Shown here: positions 1 to 12,565 of the stretch, piece by piece | Position numbering within the stretch: the stretch's first letter is position 1 | Layout of the letters: the number at the start of each line of letters is the position of its first letter | Assembly (NCBI GenBank): GCA_963082975.1 | Contig: OY720345.1 | Location: 27,846,611 to 27,910,610 of the forward strand | Reading direction: 5' to 3' | Source of the DNA: Labia minor | Taxonomy: Eukaryota > Arthropoda > Insecta > Dermaptera > Spongiphoridae | DNA: 64,000 nucleotides | Made by a program: the position numbers and the translations under genes | Notes under the pieces: generated by a model | Told to the model about the DNA's origin: nothing | Seen by the model: the letters and a program-made list of their open reading frames with translations, nothing else | Database searches by the model: none

Positions 1-1164
1 ATTAGCAGGGTATTTATTTTAAAATGTTGTTTCTCTCCAAAAGATGGCTCTCTCATATTTTCCGATCAGTGTATGAATGATAAAATAATAATTTTATTAA
101 TAAAATTTAAATGGTTAAAATGAATTCAAATAAGTAAAAAAAAACCTTTTTCTCTTAAATAATTTTTTCATATTTTTTTATACTAATAAATCAATCAAAA
201 TATTTTCTTATTATACTTTTACATATTATATGAGTAAGAGTAACCCCTCATCTCTCATACTAACCCTCTTCATTTACACTATTCTATATCAAAAGCTTTT
301 GCAAAATCACATTTTTTTGTAAAATTCTTTAATATTAGTTTCAATAAACTATTAATATATAATATGTAACATATATTCTAAATACAACACATACATCCAC
401 TAAAACTCAATTACACAAAGCTTTAGCTTAATATAATATGATATAATAAGAGTCATATTTCTTTTAAAATAAAGAAAACACTCTTTCACTATTTGACTTT
501 TTAAAATAAATTTATTCTATAAAAGACATTTAAAATGGAATATCTATTGAAATATTTATTGGCATTTCTAATTTGTTTTTCTATTGTAAGATAATTATAT
601 TAATTTTCAATATAACCTTTTAATACCATAGGTTTTTCTATTTTTATTGTGTAATATATAATATAAATAGAAAATATAGTTTAGAATTAATTTCTTCCAT
701 CCTTGAACCTTTTAAAAATATTCTGGACTAACAAATCAAGGTAAACAAACTAATAAGGTTGAATGTGTGATTAAAATGTATAATATTAAAAATATTTGAA
801 AAACTGTCACTCATTACATATATGTTATGTTTAATGCAAAATTAGAGAGTTTCGAATTAGCACTTTTTTATTTAAAAAAGACAAATATAATGAAAGGTAT
901 CCATCAGGAATTAATCAGATTCAATCAGCCCATTTGAGAATTTTGTTAACATTTTCAAATACATAACATACAAATAAAATAAAATGTTTATGTCTTTAGT
1001 GCATTGTACGAAAGAAGAGCGCCTATAAAGTCGGTTGCTACATAAGCGGAGTAAATGTGTTGTTTAATCAGTAGAATGGGGCCTTTCAACCCTTTATCTT
1101 GTAATATTTTTTGAGACTGATAAAGACTAAGTGTAAATAAGGCGTTAATGAACTGAATTGACGA
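1..1164. other. AT-rich sequence without genes
   Basis: No coding, RNA gene or recognised repeat until the diverged family B copy at 1165. Confidence 0.6.
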
Positions 1165-1400
1165 CTTCACACCAAATTTTACAATCAGATTTTTACATAT
1201 CCCCACGAATTTGTTAACAGAAAAAAGTATTTTTTAACATGATATCTGTTCGTCCATTGTGTGTCCGTGTAGAAGTCTATAGCTTGAACGGCTCAACGGA
1301 TTTTGATAAAATTTGATTTATATGCTTAATGCATCAGTAGCATGAATGCATCAACTTTTGGTGTATATCTTGAAACCGGAAGTAGTAGTTTACAAGTAAT
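1165..1400 (+). repeat. Repeat family B, diverged partial copy
   Basis: TTCACACCAAATTTTACA, ACAGAAAAAAGTATTTTT, TTGAACGGCTCAACGG, TTAATGCATCAG and GAAACCGGAAGTAGTAG follow the order of 45215-45475 with many differences; an old copy. The minus-strand frame at 988-1206 overlaps it and is not a gene. Confidence 0.75.
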
Positions 1401-2299
1401 TAATTGTATATTCATTGTCGGAAATTTTTGTATTACATTAAATTAACTGGTGAAATATATATATATAAATTTTTTCCAATCTCATATTATATTATTAATA
1501 TTAAGATAAATAATCTCTATCCATTTTTTATTTCATTTTCATAATCTTTTTCACCACAATCAACAAACAAGATAATATTTTTAAAAATAATTTTGATTTT
1601 ATTCACTGTCTTTCTTTCTTCCGAAAATATGTTAGTATTGTTAATCAAATTGATAGAATTTAATTTACAACATATCTTTGAAAAGGAGAAACCATCACAT
1701 TATGAACTAACCTGGAATAGTAACTTTACAAATATTTGACCCCACTTGGCTTCGCCCACTTTCATTTGAAGTTGGTTGTCACCGACCGTACACACACAAT
1801 TACAAGGCTAGCCAAGTACAGTTCATTAGCAAATATGAACGAATAAAATAATAAAACCTACATAATATTTAGATGCATTATTTAATTGTTATTCAAAGTT
1901 TATCTTATTCTATGAATTAATTATATTATTTTAAATAAATTTAAATTCTAATTAATTTTTTATTGTATTAAATGTTATATATAAGTATTTAATATATCAT
2001 AATTGATTTTGGGCTACATTATAAATATAATATAATATATGATGAAAATATTATTAGAACTTGATATTTTTTTCATAATAAAATGTTCTTGGTTTTTAAA
2101 ATGCTTAAATTTTTTTCAAACTTTCAAAGAAAAAACTCGTGAAAAATAAATTTAAACGTTGGACCATATCGGAAACTACTAATTTCTAATAACTTCCAAT
2201 AGGGATTGACTTATTTATAAAGAGAATATTATAATTATAGGAGAAATGTCGTTGATTTCATATCATTTACTAAGACGCTATTTATCTAATTAATTAATC

Positions 2300-2372
2300 A
2301 ATTTAATTAGTTAATTTAAATTAAATAATTAGTTAATTAGTTAATTTAAATTAAATAATTATTTAATTTTAT
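2300..2372. repeat. AT-only tandem duplication
   Basis: AATTAGTTAATTTAAATTAA followed by ATAATTAG is repeated twice in tandem, next to the SINE-like sequence. Confidence 0.7.
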
Positions 2373-2382
2373 ATTTTATTGA

Positions 2383-2600
2383 TATATAAGGCGTCACAGT
2401 GTGAGAGGTTACCTCATATTCTCGTGGTCCCGGGTTCAAGTCCCGGACCTGGCAAGGGAATTTCTCTAGCTGGGGTCTATGGGACGGAGTCAACCCAGCC
2501 TCCGGGATCAAAATTGGGAAAGCTACTTGATAGCGTTTTCGATCAAGAAAATCAAGATAAAGGTTGATAGAGGTTGCTCTTGCTTAGGACGTACAAAGTC
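2383..2600 (+). repeat. Probable tRNA-derived SINE
   Basis: A perfect T-arm is present at about 2441-2457: stem CCGGG, loop TTCAAGT, stem CCCGG, i.e. a pol III B box (GGTTCAAGTCC). Upstream GGCGTCACAGTGTGAGAGG sits where an A box is expected but is degenerate, and the acceptor and anticodon stems do not pair, so this is not a working tRNA gene. The tRNA-like head runs into GC-richer non-tRNA sequence (TCAACCCAGCCTCCGGGATC), as in SINE bodies. Only one copy seen here. Confidence 0.5.
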
Positions 2601-4516
2601 AGAGGTTTATTTATTTTTTTTTTATTGAAATATTTGTTGAATATAATTTGCTTACTTTTATATAATTTTTTTTCATTATAAGATATAGATATATCATTAT
2701 AGAAGTAGTTATTTACATTAACTTGTTGTAAAATTATCAAACTACGATAATAGTTAAGTATATAATAATTTTTATATGTATATTTACAAATTCAACAATC
2801 TTAAACAAAACTCCTGTTAAATACAAACCTCGTATATATTATACCCAGGAGCAAAATATATTTGCCAAATATAGCGGCTTCTTTGACTTTAGTTGGAAAC
2901 TGGTCAATATTTGCCGATTTGCTTGTCAATTATCCAAATATGGGCCTATTAACCGATAATGGTCATTGGTCAAGTGAGTGGCATCCCTTCAAAACAATAA
3001 ATACAATCAAATCCTTGAAATATATTTTAAAAGTATTTTACATTTTATATAACATTAATTAATTGGTATAAAAATTTTAAAATATTTTTATTTTTTTGAT
3101 TACCATCATCAACACCTGCTGCTTTAAAATAAAAATAATAAAACATACACAAGAACGAAACAAAAAAAAATATAAAAATTTAAATATTTATAAACTAACC
3201 TTAAGTATAAATTATCAATAAATTATGAAGAAATCATTGATATTTCATCATTGAGGCGCAATTTTGAACGAAGATGCAGTCTTTCTTGTTTACATTACAT
3301 AGTTGTTCTTCAACTTTAATAACTTTGACACGGTTTTTTTTTATTATATTTGATTTTATATACTATTATATTTTTATTTTTCATTAAATAAACAAAATAA
3401 ATAATTTAATTAATATTTCAAATCTGATTTGAAATATAAAAGAATATTTGAATTGAATAAAAAAATAATTTTCCTTATTTGGACATAAATTAGTAAAAGT
3501 TTAAAAATTTTAAAACATAAATTGAGAATTAAAAACAAAAATAAAATCAAGGAAATTGTACATCTACCAATTACTTTTAACTTTTTCTACTTTGAATCTT
3601 TATAGTACATGCATATATTTTTTAATATAATAATAATAAATTAAAAACAATTGGTAATTATAATTTTTATTTTAAATTTCATTTATATATAAAATTTTAG
3701 CTTTAATTAATACCTGATGTTTTTAATGATTTATTTCCGTTTCAAGGACATAAAATTCAAGATCAATAAACTAAAAGTTTTCAAGTTCAATTAAATCATG
3801 AAATCCAACTTGCAAAATTATTATATTAAATAAAAAAATAAATAAATTACATCCATTTATTAATTATATAATCATAAGCAAAAACTTCAATTTGCTATTT
3901 ATAAAAAAATATTATTAAATAATATTTTTTTCTCACTCAGAGGCTGTCATCATTATTATGATGCTGGAGACCCTTTCCCTTTTCATTTTTTTAAATTATT
4001 AAAAAAGACAAGTTTTGTTGCTGAATTCTTAAAGAATATTTCAAATGTACTTTTGTTTATATACTTATATATATATATAATATGTTTATTAATTATCGAT
4101 TTATAATTCATTAATATATATTTAATTAATTTTCAATTAACTTTTATTTGTTAAATATTATAAAATAAAAAACAAATTGTGTAAAAAGTTTGCTTCAAAC
4201 TAATGAGAAGAGCAGTAAGTATCTTAAGGAAAATATATTATCTATTATTTTTTGTATTTTGGTTATTTTCTATATTTTATCCATTTAGGAAATAAATTCT
4301 TAAACAAATGTATATATTGCTTCTATACAGGATAAAGGTATTTGTAAAAATAAAAATTCTTTTTGTTTTTTTTTTTTTTATTAAAAAAATAATATTTATT
4401 TTCTTTTTGTTTTAGGCCTTCTGTATTTCTTCATGATTGAAGAAAGTCAAAGGTCTGAATGACAAGAGCATTTTAGGACTTAGAGGATTCCTCAGGAGGT
4501 TTTCTCAATAACCAAT

Positions 4517-5050
4517 CTATTTCCTGACAGGTAATCGTGAGTCACGGATGGCAGTTCCTTGATCGTTGGCCACATAAGTGTAAGTATAATCTTTGCCATC
4601 AAGACCCTTCCAGGTGACGGTACCAGTCACTTCGAGGTGTTCGTTCTCTTGTCCCTGGTTCTTAACAACAGCTGTTTCAGTTCGGGTAACACCGTCACTT
4701 GTCTTGTATCTGTCAATGTAAAAAAAATGCATTATTAGATATCAATCAATAATTATCCAATCCAAGTGATTATAAATATTATTCTCTCATTAAATTGAAA
4801 TTGAATTATTATTTAATTTTATGGATATAATTTAAACTTACGAGAAGCTGTATCCACCAATGCCGATGTTGTCGTTGGTGTATTCAAGAATTTGGGCATC
4901 TTTGTAGTTGGGGGCTCCTTGGGGGGCAGCGAGGGCCACAGCGACGAGGGCAGCAAGTACGATTACCTACACAAACCACAAACATTAGTAAAAAGACATA
5001 TTTCAAAAAAATATAAAGAAAACAAAAAGAAAAAAACTTACAAATTTCAT
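4517..5050 (-). CDS. Cuticle protein, RR-type, 3 exons, 108 aa
   Basis: Coding exons, minus strand: 5042-5050, 4842-4966 and 4517-4709, with GTAAG donors and AG acceptors; intron phases 0 and 2; stop TAG. The spliced product starts MKFVIVLAALVAVALAAPQ, a typical arthropod cuticle signal peptide (cleavage near residues 16-17), so it is secreted. Residues 38-95 form a chitin-binding-type region (GGYSFSYKTSDG, then GTVTWKGLDGKDYTYTYVAND). The aromatic spacing is that of Rebers-Riddiford proteins, but the C-terminal half differs from the strict RR-1/RR-2 consensus. Family knowledge: such proteins bind chitin fibres in the exoskeleton. The start is fixed by the signal peptide and by the promoter just upstream. 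A possible poly(A) signal lies at 4395-4400 (AATAAA, minus). Introns are short (75 and 132 bp). No breaks seen. Exon joining is my inference from reading frame and splice sites. Confidence 0.9.
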
Positions 5051-5108
5051 TTTGAATGGATTTTTTTTTTTTGTTTGTTTGAATTGTCAAGTGAGTCGAT
5101 GGCTCGAT

Positions 5109-5145
5109 GACTGATACTGCATGTCCGAATTGATCCGTACTTATA
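5109..5145 (-). promoter_or_regulatory. Core promoter (TATA and initiator) of the 4517-5050 cuticle gene
   Basis: Minus strand: TATAAGTA at 5145-5138, then the arthropod initiator word TCAGTC at 5114-5109 with the likely +1 A at 5112. This puts the TATA box at about -33 and the start codon about 62 nt downstream. The spacing is right for a strong TATA promoter, as usual for cuticle genes. No experimental start is known here. Confidence 0.6.
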
Positions 5146-5322
5146 CCTAACTATAGGCTGATGCTTTATCCCCCTCTCTTATCCCGGGCCCACCCCCACT
5201 CCGCCGTCAGGCAGCGCATCTTCATTGCACGATGAGTAAATAGCTGTCAATGGACCGATTGGATGGTCGAGGTCTAACTCCTATGACTACTATACACAAC
5301 GATGGACAGAAGCTTGTCTCTT

Positions 5323-5347
5323 AGATAATAATAATAATAATAATAAT
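5323..5347. repeat. TAA microsatellite
   Basis: About eight tandem ATA/TAA units just upstream of the cuticle gene promoter region. Confidence 0.9.
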
Positions 5348-5517
5348 ACTAAAAAATTAACCGATTCACGCATTTTAACGTTCATAACCTATCATTTGAA
5401 CCAGCCTGCTGATTAGTTTAATTATTTATTTAATTAATAGGTATAAAGAGATAATCATCTTCATATTTCGAGAATTGTATGAAATCCATTTTTAAGAAAT
5501 CGCTCTTCAAATACCAT

Positions 5518-5541
5518 GGATATATATATATATATATATAT
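5518..5541. repeat. AT microsatellite
   Basis: Uninterrupted AT dinucleotide run. Confidence 0.85.
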
Positions 5542-5729
5542 TCAAAACGAATTGCATTTTAAATAATAAATAATTTCTATTAACTAGAATAAATAATTTA
5601 TATGAAGAAAACTCAAAAGTCTTTTTATCAATATTTATTTGTTTATTTTTTATCATATTGTAATATTATAGTATATTTAATTACAATCCAAATGAAAATA
5701 AAAAAATATTATAAATAATATTAACACAT

Positions 5730-5919
5730 TATGAGCGGGGCGGGTATTTGTACCCGTTGCGGGGACTGCCACTTATAAGTGGGGCGGGTATTTATACCCG
5801 TTGCCACTTATATAATATATATTTTCCCTTGTGCCACTTAAAATTACTTATTTTAAACGATAACTAATATATATCCCTCATATAAGTGGCAACGGTTATA
5901 AATACCCGCCCCGCTCATA
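5730..5919. repeat. Foldback element with GCGGGGCGGG arms, 190 bp
   Basis: Left arm TATGAGCGGGGCGGGTATTT and right arm AAATACCCGCCCCGCTCATA are perfect inverted repeats, extended by ACCCGTTGCCACTTATAT / ATATAAGTGGCAACGG. The left arm carries the GGGGCGGGTATTTNTACCCGTTGC unit twice (about 5736-5760 and 5781-5803). Likely a MITE; no coding. Confidence 0.8.
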
Positions 5920-8900
5920 GTTTGTTAATAAGATAAGTTTCGAGGTATAGATTAACCACTCTATATGTATTATAATGTAAGATTATTTAAATATTAATTA
6001 ATAAATTAATATTAATCATCATCTATTATGATTCGATTTTACTGTTACTATTTCTGAAATCTGTTAAAATAATTTAAATTGAATAATCAAATGAAATAGG
6101 ATTAAAATGAATTTGTTAGAAATTTTAATGAAAATAAAAAGATACAATTCTACATTTTAAAATTAATTTAACAAAATAAAAAGTGTGTATAGTGGATAAA
6201 GTTTTTGTCTCCAAAATGGTTATATATACTGAATTTGAGTTTCACATCCCAATTAAATTAAAAAAAATTGCTTATACCTATAAAAAACACGAGAATCTAA
6301 TGATTATAAATACCATATGAAAAATATTGATAGCACTTTAAAAAAATTAAGAATTTATTCATTTATTTGAAATTCTAATCAATGTTATTAAAAATATGGT
6401 ACAACTTTAATTTTATATTTTTTGTCATTTTTTAGTTTATTATTAATGGCGAACCTTTTCTTGTCCTCCTTAAAGATATTTTTATTAATTATTATTATTT
6501 ATTTTATTAAGATGATGATGATTTCAAAAAATAATATTAAATTATATTTACAAATTATATACATGATGTGCACACCAAATTATTCAATTATGCCCTGTTT
6601 TTTATTTGTGAAACATTTATCCAATAAATAAAATGATTTATTTGAAAATATAATTTTTGTTAATAGTCAAATTCAATGTAATACAATATTTTATTATTTC
6701 ACTTTGAAGTGAAAGTAAAAAAAAATAAGAACATGTTAAAAGTATAAGTAAGATTTATTGTAAATCATTTATAAACCAAGGATAGATGTAGTAAAAAATA
6801 GTATTCATTCACAAAAGATTAAAATTCATAAAATTCTAATGATTTATAAAAATGGTGAGGACCTTTGAAAGATTAACCGGTTTGGCTTATTAAATCATTT
6901 AAAAAAATTAAGAAAATATAAAAAATATTTAAATATCAAAAATTCAATTTTACGAAATAAGCCATTAATAATCACAAATAGTATAAATTATAATGAAAGT
7001 AATTTATACAATATCATCCCTGAAAAAATGATAAGCTATTCAAATTTGTATTTCTTTAATTTTCATTTAATTATTGCCAGAGCTAATTCAAGCTAATTAT
7101 GCTTACCAGGCGAAACTAATATAACTGATAAATTTGGTAAAACGAGACATAAGAATAACAATAAGTAAAATAATTGGCGCCCCTAAGAAATCAGCGCCCC
7201 AGGAAGTCACCTGGGGTACTTGACAGTTTAATCTGCCTTGATTATTACTAAAGATATATTTAAATTTTATAATCAAATATGTAAATATAGATATAGTATA
7301 TATAAATCCTATATTCTTAAATATTTGTTAAACAAATTAAAATTGGAAAGATTAGTTAATAATTAATTTATATCAAATAAACGTTAAATATCAATATAGT
7401 AAATCATTATTTATTTATAAAGTTAATTTAATGAGAGAGAGACTATTTAGAAATTTATCTTATCTTATAGTAAAAATCACTGGTTCAATGAAATTGAAAT
7501 AAAGAATAGTTTTTAACGATTATTACTATATTACTATTTTTTTAGTTCATTTTCTTGTCTACTTAATAATTATTTTAAATTTTAATTATGAAAATGTTAA
7601 AAGTTCAAATAAAGGTGAAAGGTTTTCACCTCTACTATTTTATTATTTATTCATTTAGATCTTATTATCTATTAATTTAAAGTTATACTAGCAAGTATAT
7701 ACAAATAACATAAATTAATTTAAAAATATTCCTACTTAGAATTACATTTTATGTTTTATTTCAAACTTTTTATGAGAATAAGGTGTGTTTTATGTTAAAT
7801 ATTTGTTTTTTTTTGGAAAAATGTTATTAAAACTTAATATATATGTAAATATTATTTAGGAGAGAACACGCTGTCGACACTGGTAGGCAAGAATCGAGCA
7901 GGGTTACCAATTTTGTAGCATATGATTGTGAAAACTGATTAGTTTTTGGAAAGGATATAAGCTTTTTTTTCTTAATTGAATGCTTTTCGCCTAACTATAG
8001 TCAAGCCTTAAAAATTTTCTAATCACTGCCAAGTTTTGAGAAAATTCATTATCTGCTCTTTTCTCAGCACGTTCCATTGTCAACGTCCTGGGATTTACCT
8101 GATAAAATACCGGTTGTAAATATATACTGTGTAATATACAAAAATAATTCATTTTATCAAAAATCTAGATACAATTATATTATAAACTAAATTTTAACTG
8201 TCAATAATTATTGATTATGATTTTTTTTTTCAATTTAAATTTAAACTTTGACATTTTATTCAGGCATTATTCACATTTCTTGTTTTTTTTTTTTGGTTTG
8301 TTTCTTTCTCTTCCTACTAATTAATAATATTACACTATACTCACAAATATTTAAAAACCGCTTATCAGTTAAAATATTATATAAATACGTAGGCAATTAA
8401 TTTCTTTTCTTTGATTTATTATGAATTGAAGATACTAATTTAAGAATATCTCTGAAATTGGTTTTATATATTTATATTTATTTTTCTAAAATGAATATAT
8501 GTGACATGACATTTAATTATTAAAGATAATCAAATAATCATTTATCTCTATATCTATAGTTTATTCTAAAATAGTTTGTCTGAAAATTTTCTCTCTAACC
8601 TAAATATTCTCATCTAAAATCCTACAAAATATCGTTCATCTTATAATATAAATAGATAAATTAATTTCTAATTTACTCTAATTGATGAGTATCCATCTTT
8701 TACTTCAAATCATTTGTAAATGATTTTATCTTAATATACAGCTATATAATTTTAAATTAATTATTTTATTTATTTATATTATTTTATAATGATTTAAATG
8801 TAAAAATCATCATTGGAAAAAATAATGATTCTTATATAAGAATAAAAGAATTAAACATTCATTTTAACATAAACCTAAAAAATAATGTATATTTATTAGA

Positions 8901-9558
8901 TTTTTTTCTTTTATAATATCATAATTATTGCATTTTTTCAAGGTTAGTGCAATTATCATATTACACATTCCATAATCAAGAGGTTAACATACCTACATGC
9001 ATTTTTGTATTAATTTATCATATTAGATAGTAATTGAAATTTATTATGAAAATAACTTATAGTAAATATAATTTCATTTGATTGATGGTAATTTTAATTA
9101 ACTTGTAAGTATTATTATCAACTTAGTAAAATTAATTGTTTCAGTTTTAGTAAAAATAGAAAAGTATAAATTCTTATTTTTATTTTTATATTTTAATTTA
9201 GGGGAGAAATGGAATACTTTGGACACTTTTTGTTTCTGAATTTCTTTCTAAGTCTTTATAAGGACTAGAACATTTCTCAAGCTGTTCATTAGGTAGCCTG
9301 AAGATTAAAATTCATCTGAAATTATTTAAAACTCTCCAGTAAAATAGGTTTTCGCTGGCTTCCATATTTTTACCAAAGGAAAATGTTCAATGTCTCCCCA
9401 TACAGGTTTTTTGGCCAATTTTTTTTTCCAAGAATGACTGTTTTGAGAAGGTGCTTACATATATTTCGTACTTTTTACGATGGATTCTTAATTTGATGCA
9501 AACAAATTCATAAAGAATAGAGAACGACTTGTTTATGACTCCTTCCCTCTCATAAAGG
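5920..9558. other. AT-rich sequence without genes
   Basis: Nothing supported. At 7163-7230, GGCGCCCCTAAG and GCGCCCCAGG look like a decayed repeat end; at 7861-7990 there is a more complex stretch with no motif I know. Confidence 0.5.
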
Positions 9559-10240
9559 CAGTGGCGTACCTAAGGGGCCCCGGTGGGTGCGGACCGCACC
9601 GGGCGGCACTTATCTTGGGGCGGCATTTTTTATATTTAGTTATAGTTATAAAAAGCAACTTATTCATTTCATATTGATTTTTTTTTCTTTCTTGAATAAT
9701 AAATGATTATTATGATTATTATAAGTTTACTATTTGATTTATATAAATTATGATTAACTATACTATATGATTTCGAATATTATTCCTCGGTGTATGCATT
9801 TTAATGTAAATTTTGAATTCTAATTCCAAGAACAGGATAATAATTTTATTTTATTGTATTCATTAAAATTCGTTGAATTCGTAAACGCATCTTTAAAATT
9901 TTGTTCGGCAAAATTATCTTCGTTCTACAATGAGTCAATTAAGACTACAAAATCTTGCAATATTGTCAATAGAACAAGAAATTACAAATATAAATTTTGA
10001 GAGCATTATACACGATTTTTCTATTATGAAAGCTAGAAGAGTAAATAGTATATAAATATGTTTACGGGTGCATACAAATATGTGTAAAAAAAGTTTACTC
10101 TGTGTATTAATTAATATTGATTAAATAACTTAATAATTTATTTATGTGTATTAATTTATAAAAACCACTATTTGATTGACTTATAATAGAAAGGGCGGCA
10201 AACTGGAGATCGCCCTGGGCGGCAAAAGTTCTAGATTAAC
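9559..10240 (+). mobile_element. Non-autonomous hAT with transposase C-terminal remnant
   Basis: Starts CAGTGGCGTACC with GC-rich GGGCGGCA words at both sides (9597-9627 and 10193-10228). Near 9930-10055 the plus strand encodes MSQLRLQNLAILSIEQEI, then FESIIHDF and KARRV, which I recognise as the extreme C-terminus of TTF-finger hAT transposases (hAT dimerisation tail). The right terminus is not found after 10240, so it is degraded or truncated. No target duplication is measurable. Confidence 0.65.
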
Positions 10241-12233
10241 CAATTTTACATGTTATTCATATCTTTACATAAAATTTTATTTAGATGAAAAAAATAATAC
10301 TTTTTTTAATTAATGCTTACGTTATAACCTTAATCGTAATTCCCACATGACAAAATTATTTTAGCTCGCAAATGCTAAGAGAGGGTTAGAAAATTGGGCT
10401 GTACATTATCTTCTCTTTTCAGAGACTTTCCACTCTCCCTTATAAAATTTGTTATAAAAATCAGAAATCACACGAAAATTAAAAATATTGAAACTAAAAT
10501 TATAATAAATACTTAAATTGTTATATAAAAATGCGACTAATAATTACAATTTTATTTATTTATTAAATTTTAATATTTCACTTAAAATTCGTAGGAATGA
10601 ATAACAATTTTTCTTCTTATACAATATATATTATATGATAATTCGATAATTTCAAATAAAATTTATAACATTTATTGATTTAAAAGTAGAATCTTAATGA
10701 ATAATAGTTTCAATAACAAATAATAATAATAATAATAAATTGTTTATGTCTCATTGCAAAAACATATTCAAATATCTATAATAGAACTATAGGTAATCTA
10801 AAATTTTGCTATATCATGGTTCTGGATATATAATAATCATGTTCAATTTAATAAAATAGATATATTTCGCATAAAGATCTTTTATACAGTCTATGAGAAG
10901 AGTAACTATTGTTTTGAATGAAAATTACAGAAGGAAGAGAGAAGAAAGAATTGCTTTCATCATAATCGAGGTGATTAGAAAAAATATATTGATCCAATCA
11001 TTCATTTATTCATTCATCATTTAGAATGATATTCCAAGATGAAAATCGAGTTGGTTCATTAAAATGTGATATTTATCAGAAGAAGGTGAGGGAGGCAGAT
11101 TTAATTAGCCACTCATCGATATAATAATGAAAAAGAGGGAGGGGGGGTTGTTTGCATGCAAATACGTCGCCGCCTTCATCGTTAGTCGGTCAACCAAAAG
11201 TGCCTAATCATGTTTATCTTGAGATTAGAACTTTTGAAAAATGAAAGTGAGTAACTTGGTCAACGCTTATCACTTTTAATAGCTCACATAATCGCAAAAA
11301 GGATTATTTAATATTAGCATTCTTTCAAATGTCATATTGATGTTCAGTCAAAGTGAAGTGAAGTGAAAAAAAAAATAAGACTCACACCTCAAACAAAATG
11401 AAAAATGTAACCTTTACTAAAAAGACAAATAAATGAACGCAATCCATTTTTTTTTCTCTCTATTTAATATTAACCTAAAGGTTACTTGAACACTTGAATT
11501 ATAATAATAATAAAAATAATATAAAAATTGATTAGAGAAAGTGGATCGAAATTCGGGATAAAATATTGAGTTCTTTAATAAATGTTTGATTAATTTACAT
11601 CACTATGTAAATTTTATTAAATTTATTTAATACAATATTATTATAAGGGTAAATGGACAAGAAATTTCTAACCCAATTTTTTTTAAAAAATTCCTTCAAT
11701 TTTAAAAATTATCTTTAAAATCAAATACTTTTTAAATAATTTTTCATAAATATATGTAAAGTTAATTTTTCTAGGCGTATGTGTTAACTTAATTTTGTAT
11801 GTGTGTATGGCTTGGAGAAGGAGCGAACGAAGGAGTGGATGTCCGAAAAGGGGAAGTCCTAAAACATATAAAAAGGCAAATTGATAAAATAAAGGTTCTT
11901 TATGATTTTTTCTTTAGACAAAATTTGCCTTTTTTATATTGATAAATTAATTTGTGTATATTTATTATATTTTATTTTATTTTCAATTATAATTAAACTA
12001 TTATTAAATTAAAAATGAGCTAAAAGATTTTTATTTATTGATTATTAAATTATGAATTTTTGGAAAACAATTTAAAAATGTTTTGGAGCCAATTAGTAAA
12101 TTTTTATTTTCATAAACAATGGTTCTTAAAATTAATTAAATATTATTACACATTATTTTAATTTTAAAAATAAAATTATACAAATTACTTAGTATTATTC
12201 TTTTTTAAATTTTAAATTTTTTACTTTCAAGAA
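10241..12233. other. AT-rich sequence with one GC-richer island
   Basis: No gene. The island at about 11085-11230 contains the palindrome TTTGCATGCAAA (11151-11162), overlapping a POU octamer word ATGCAAAT. Confidence 0.45.
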
Positions 12234-12241
12234 TATTTGAT

Positions 12242-12557
12242 CAGGGCCGTTCCTAGGGTATATGCCGCCCGGGTGCGAGAATTATTTTGCCGCCCCTTCC
12301 CTAACCCAACCTCTTCTCCCAAAGTTGTTAAAAATTTACTAATAAAAAAGATAAAGTAAATTTTATGTTAATTTAGTTTTTTAAAAAATTGAAAGTATTT
12401 TAGATCCTGATCGCAAAATCATTTGACCTTTTTTTTAGAACCATATTGAAAAAATTAAAAATGCATATAAAATAAATAAGTACTTTTAAGGCGGCTCGAG
12501 CCGCCCCCCTAGACTTGCCGCCCGAGGGCCCCGCACTCCCTTTACCCCCGAGCCCTG
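12242..12557. mobile_element. hAT-type MITE, 316 bp
   Basis: Perfect 8-bp duplication TATTTGAT (12234-12241 and 12558-12565). Ends CAGGGCCGTTCCTAGG and CGAGCCCTG, with GCCGCCC-rich subterminal regions. No coding sequence. An internal stretch (GCAAAATCATTTGACC) recurs in the MITE at 56352. Confidence 0.88.
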
Positions 12558-12565
12558 TATTTGAT

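Larger units (their letters stand above)
1401..4394. other. AT-rich sequence; one SINE-like repeat only
   Basis: Apart from the tandem duplication and SINE-like block at 2300-2600, I see no gene. A moderately complex stretch at 2850-2990 (AACTGGTCAATATTTGCCG) has a 66-codon frame with no recognisable motif. Confidence 0.5.

Noticed and set aside
2383-2456. Functional tRNA gene
   Set aside because: Only the T-arm pairs; acceptor, D and anticodon stems fail, and SINE-like sequence follows.
7163-7235. hAT-like end with GGCGCCCC words
   Set aside because: No inverted partner or target duplication found; too short to call.
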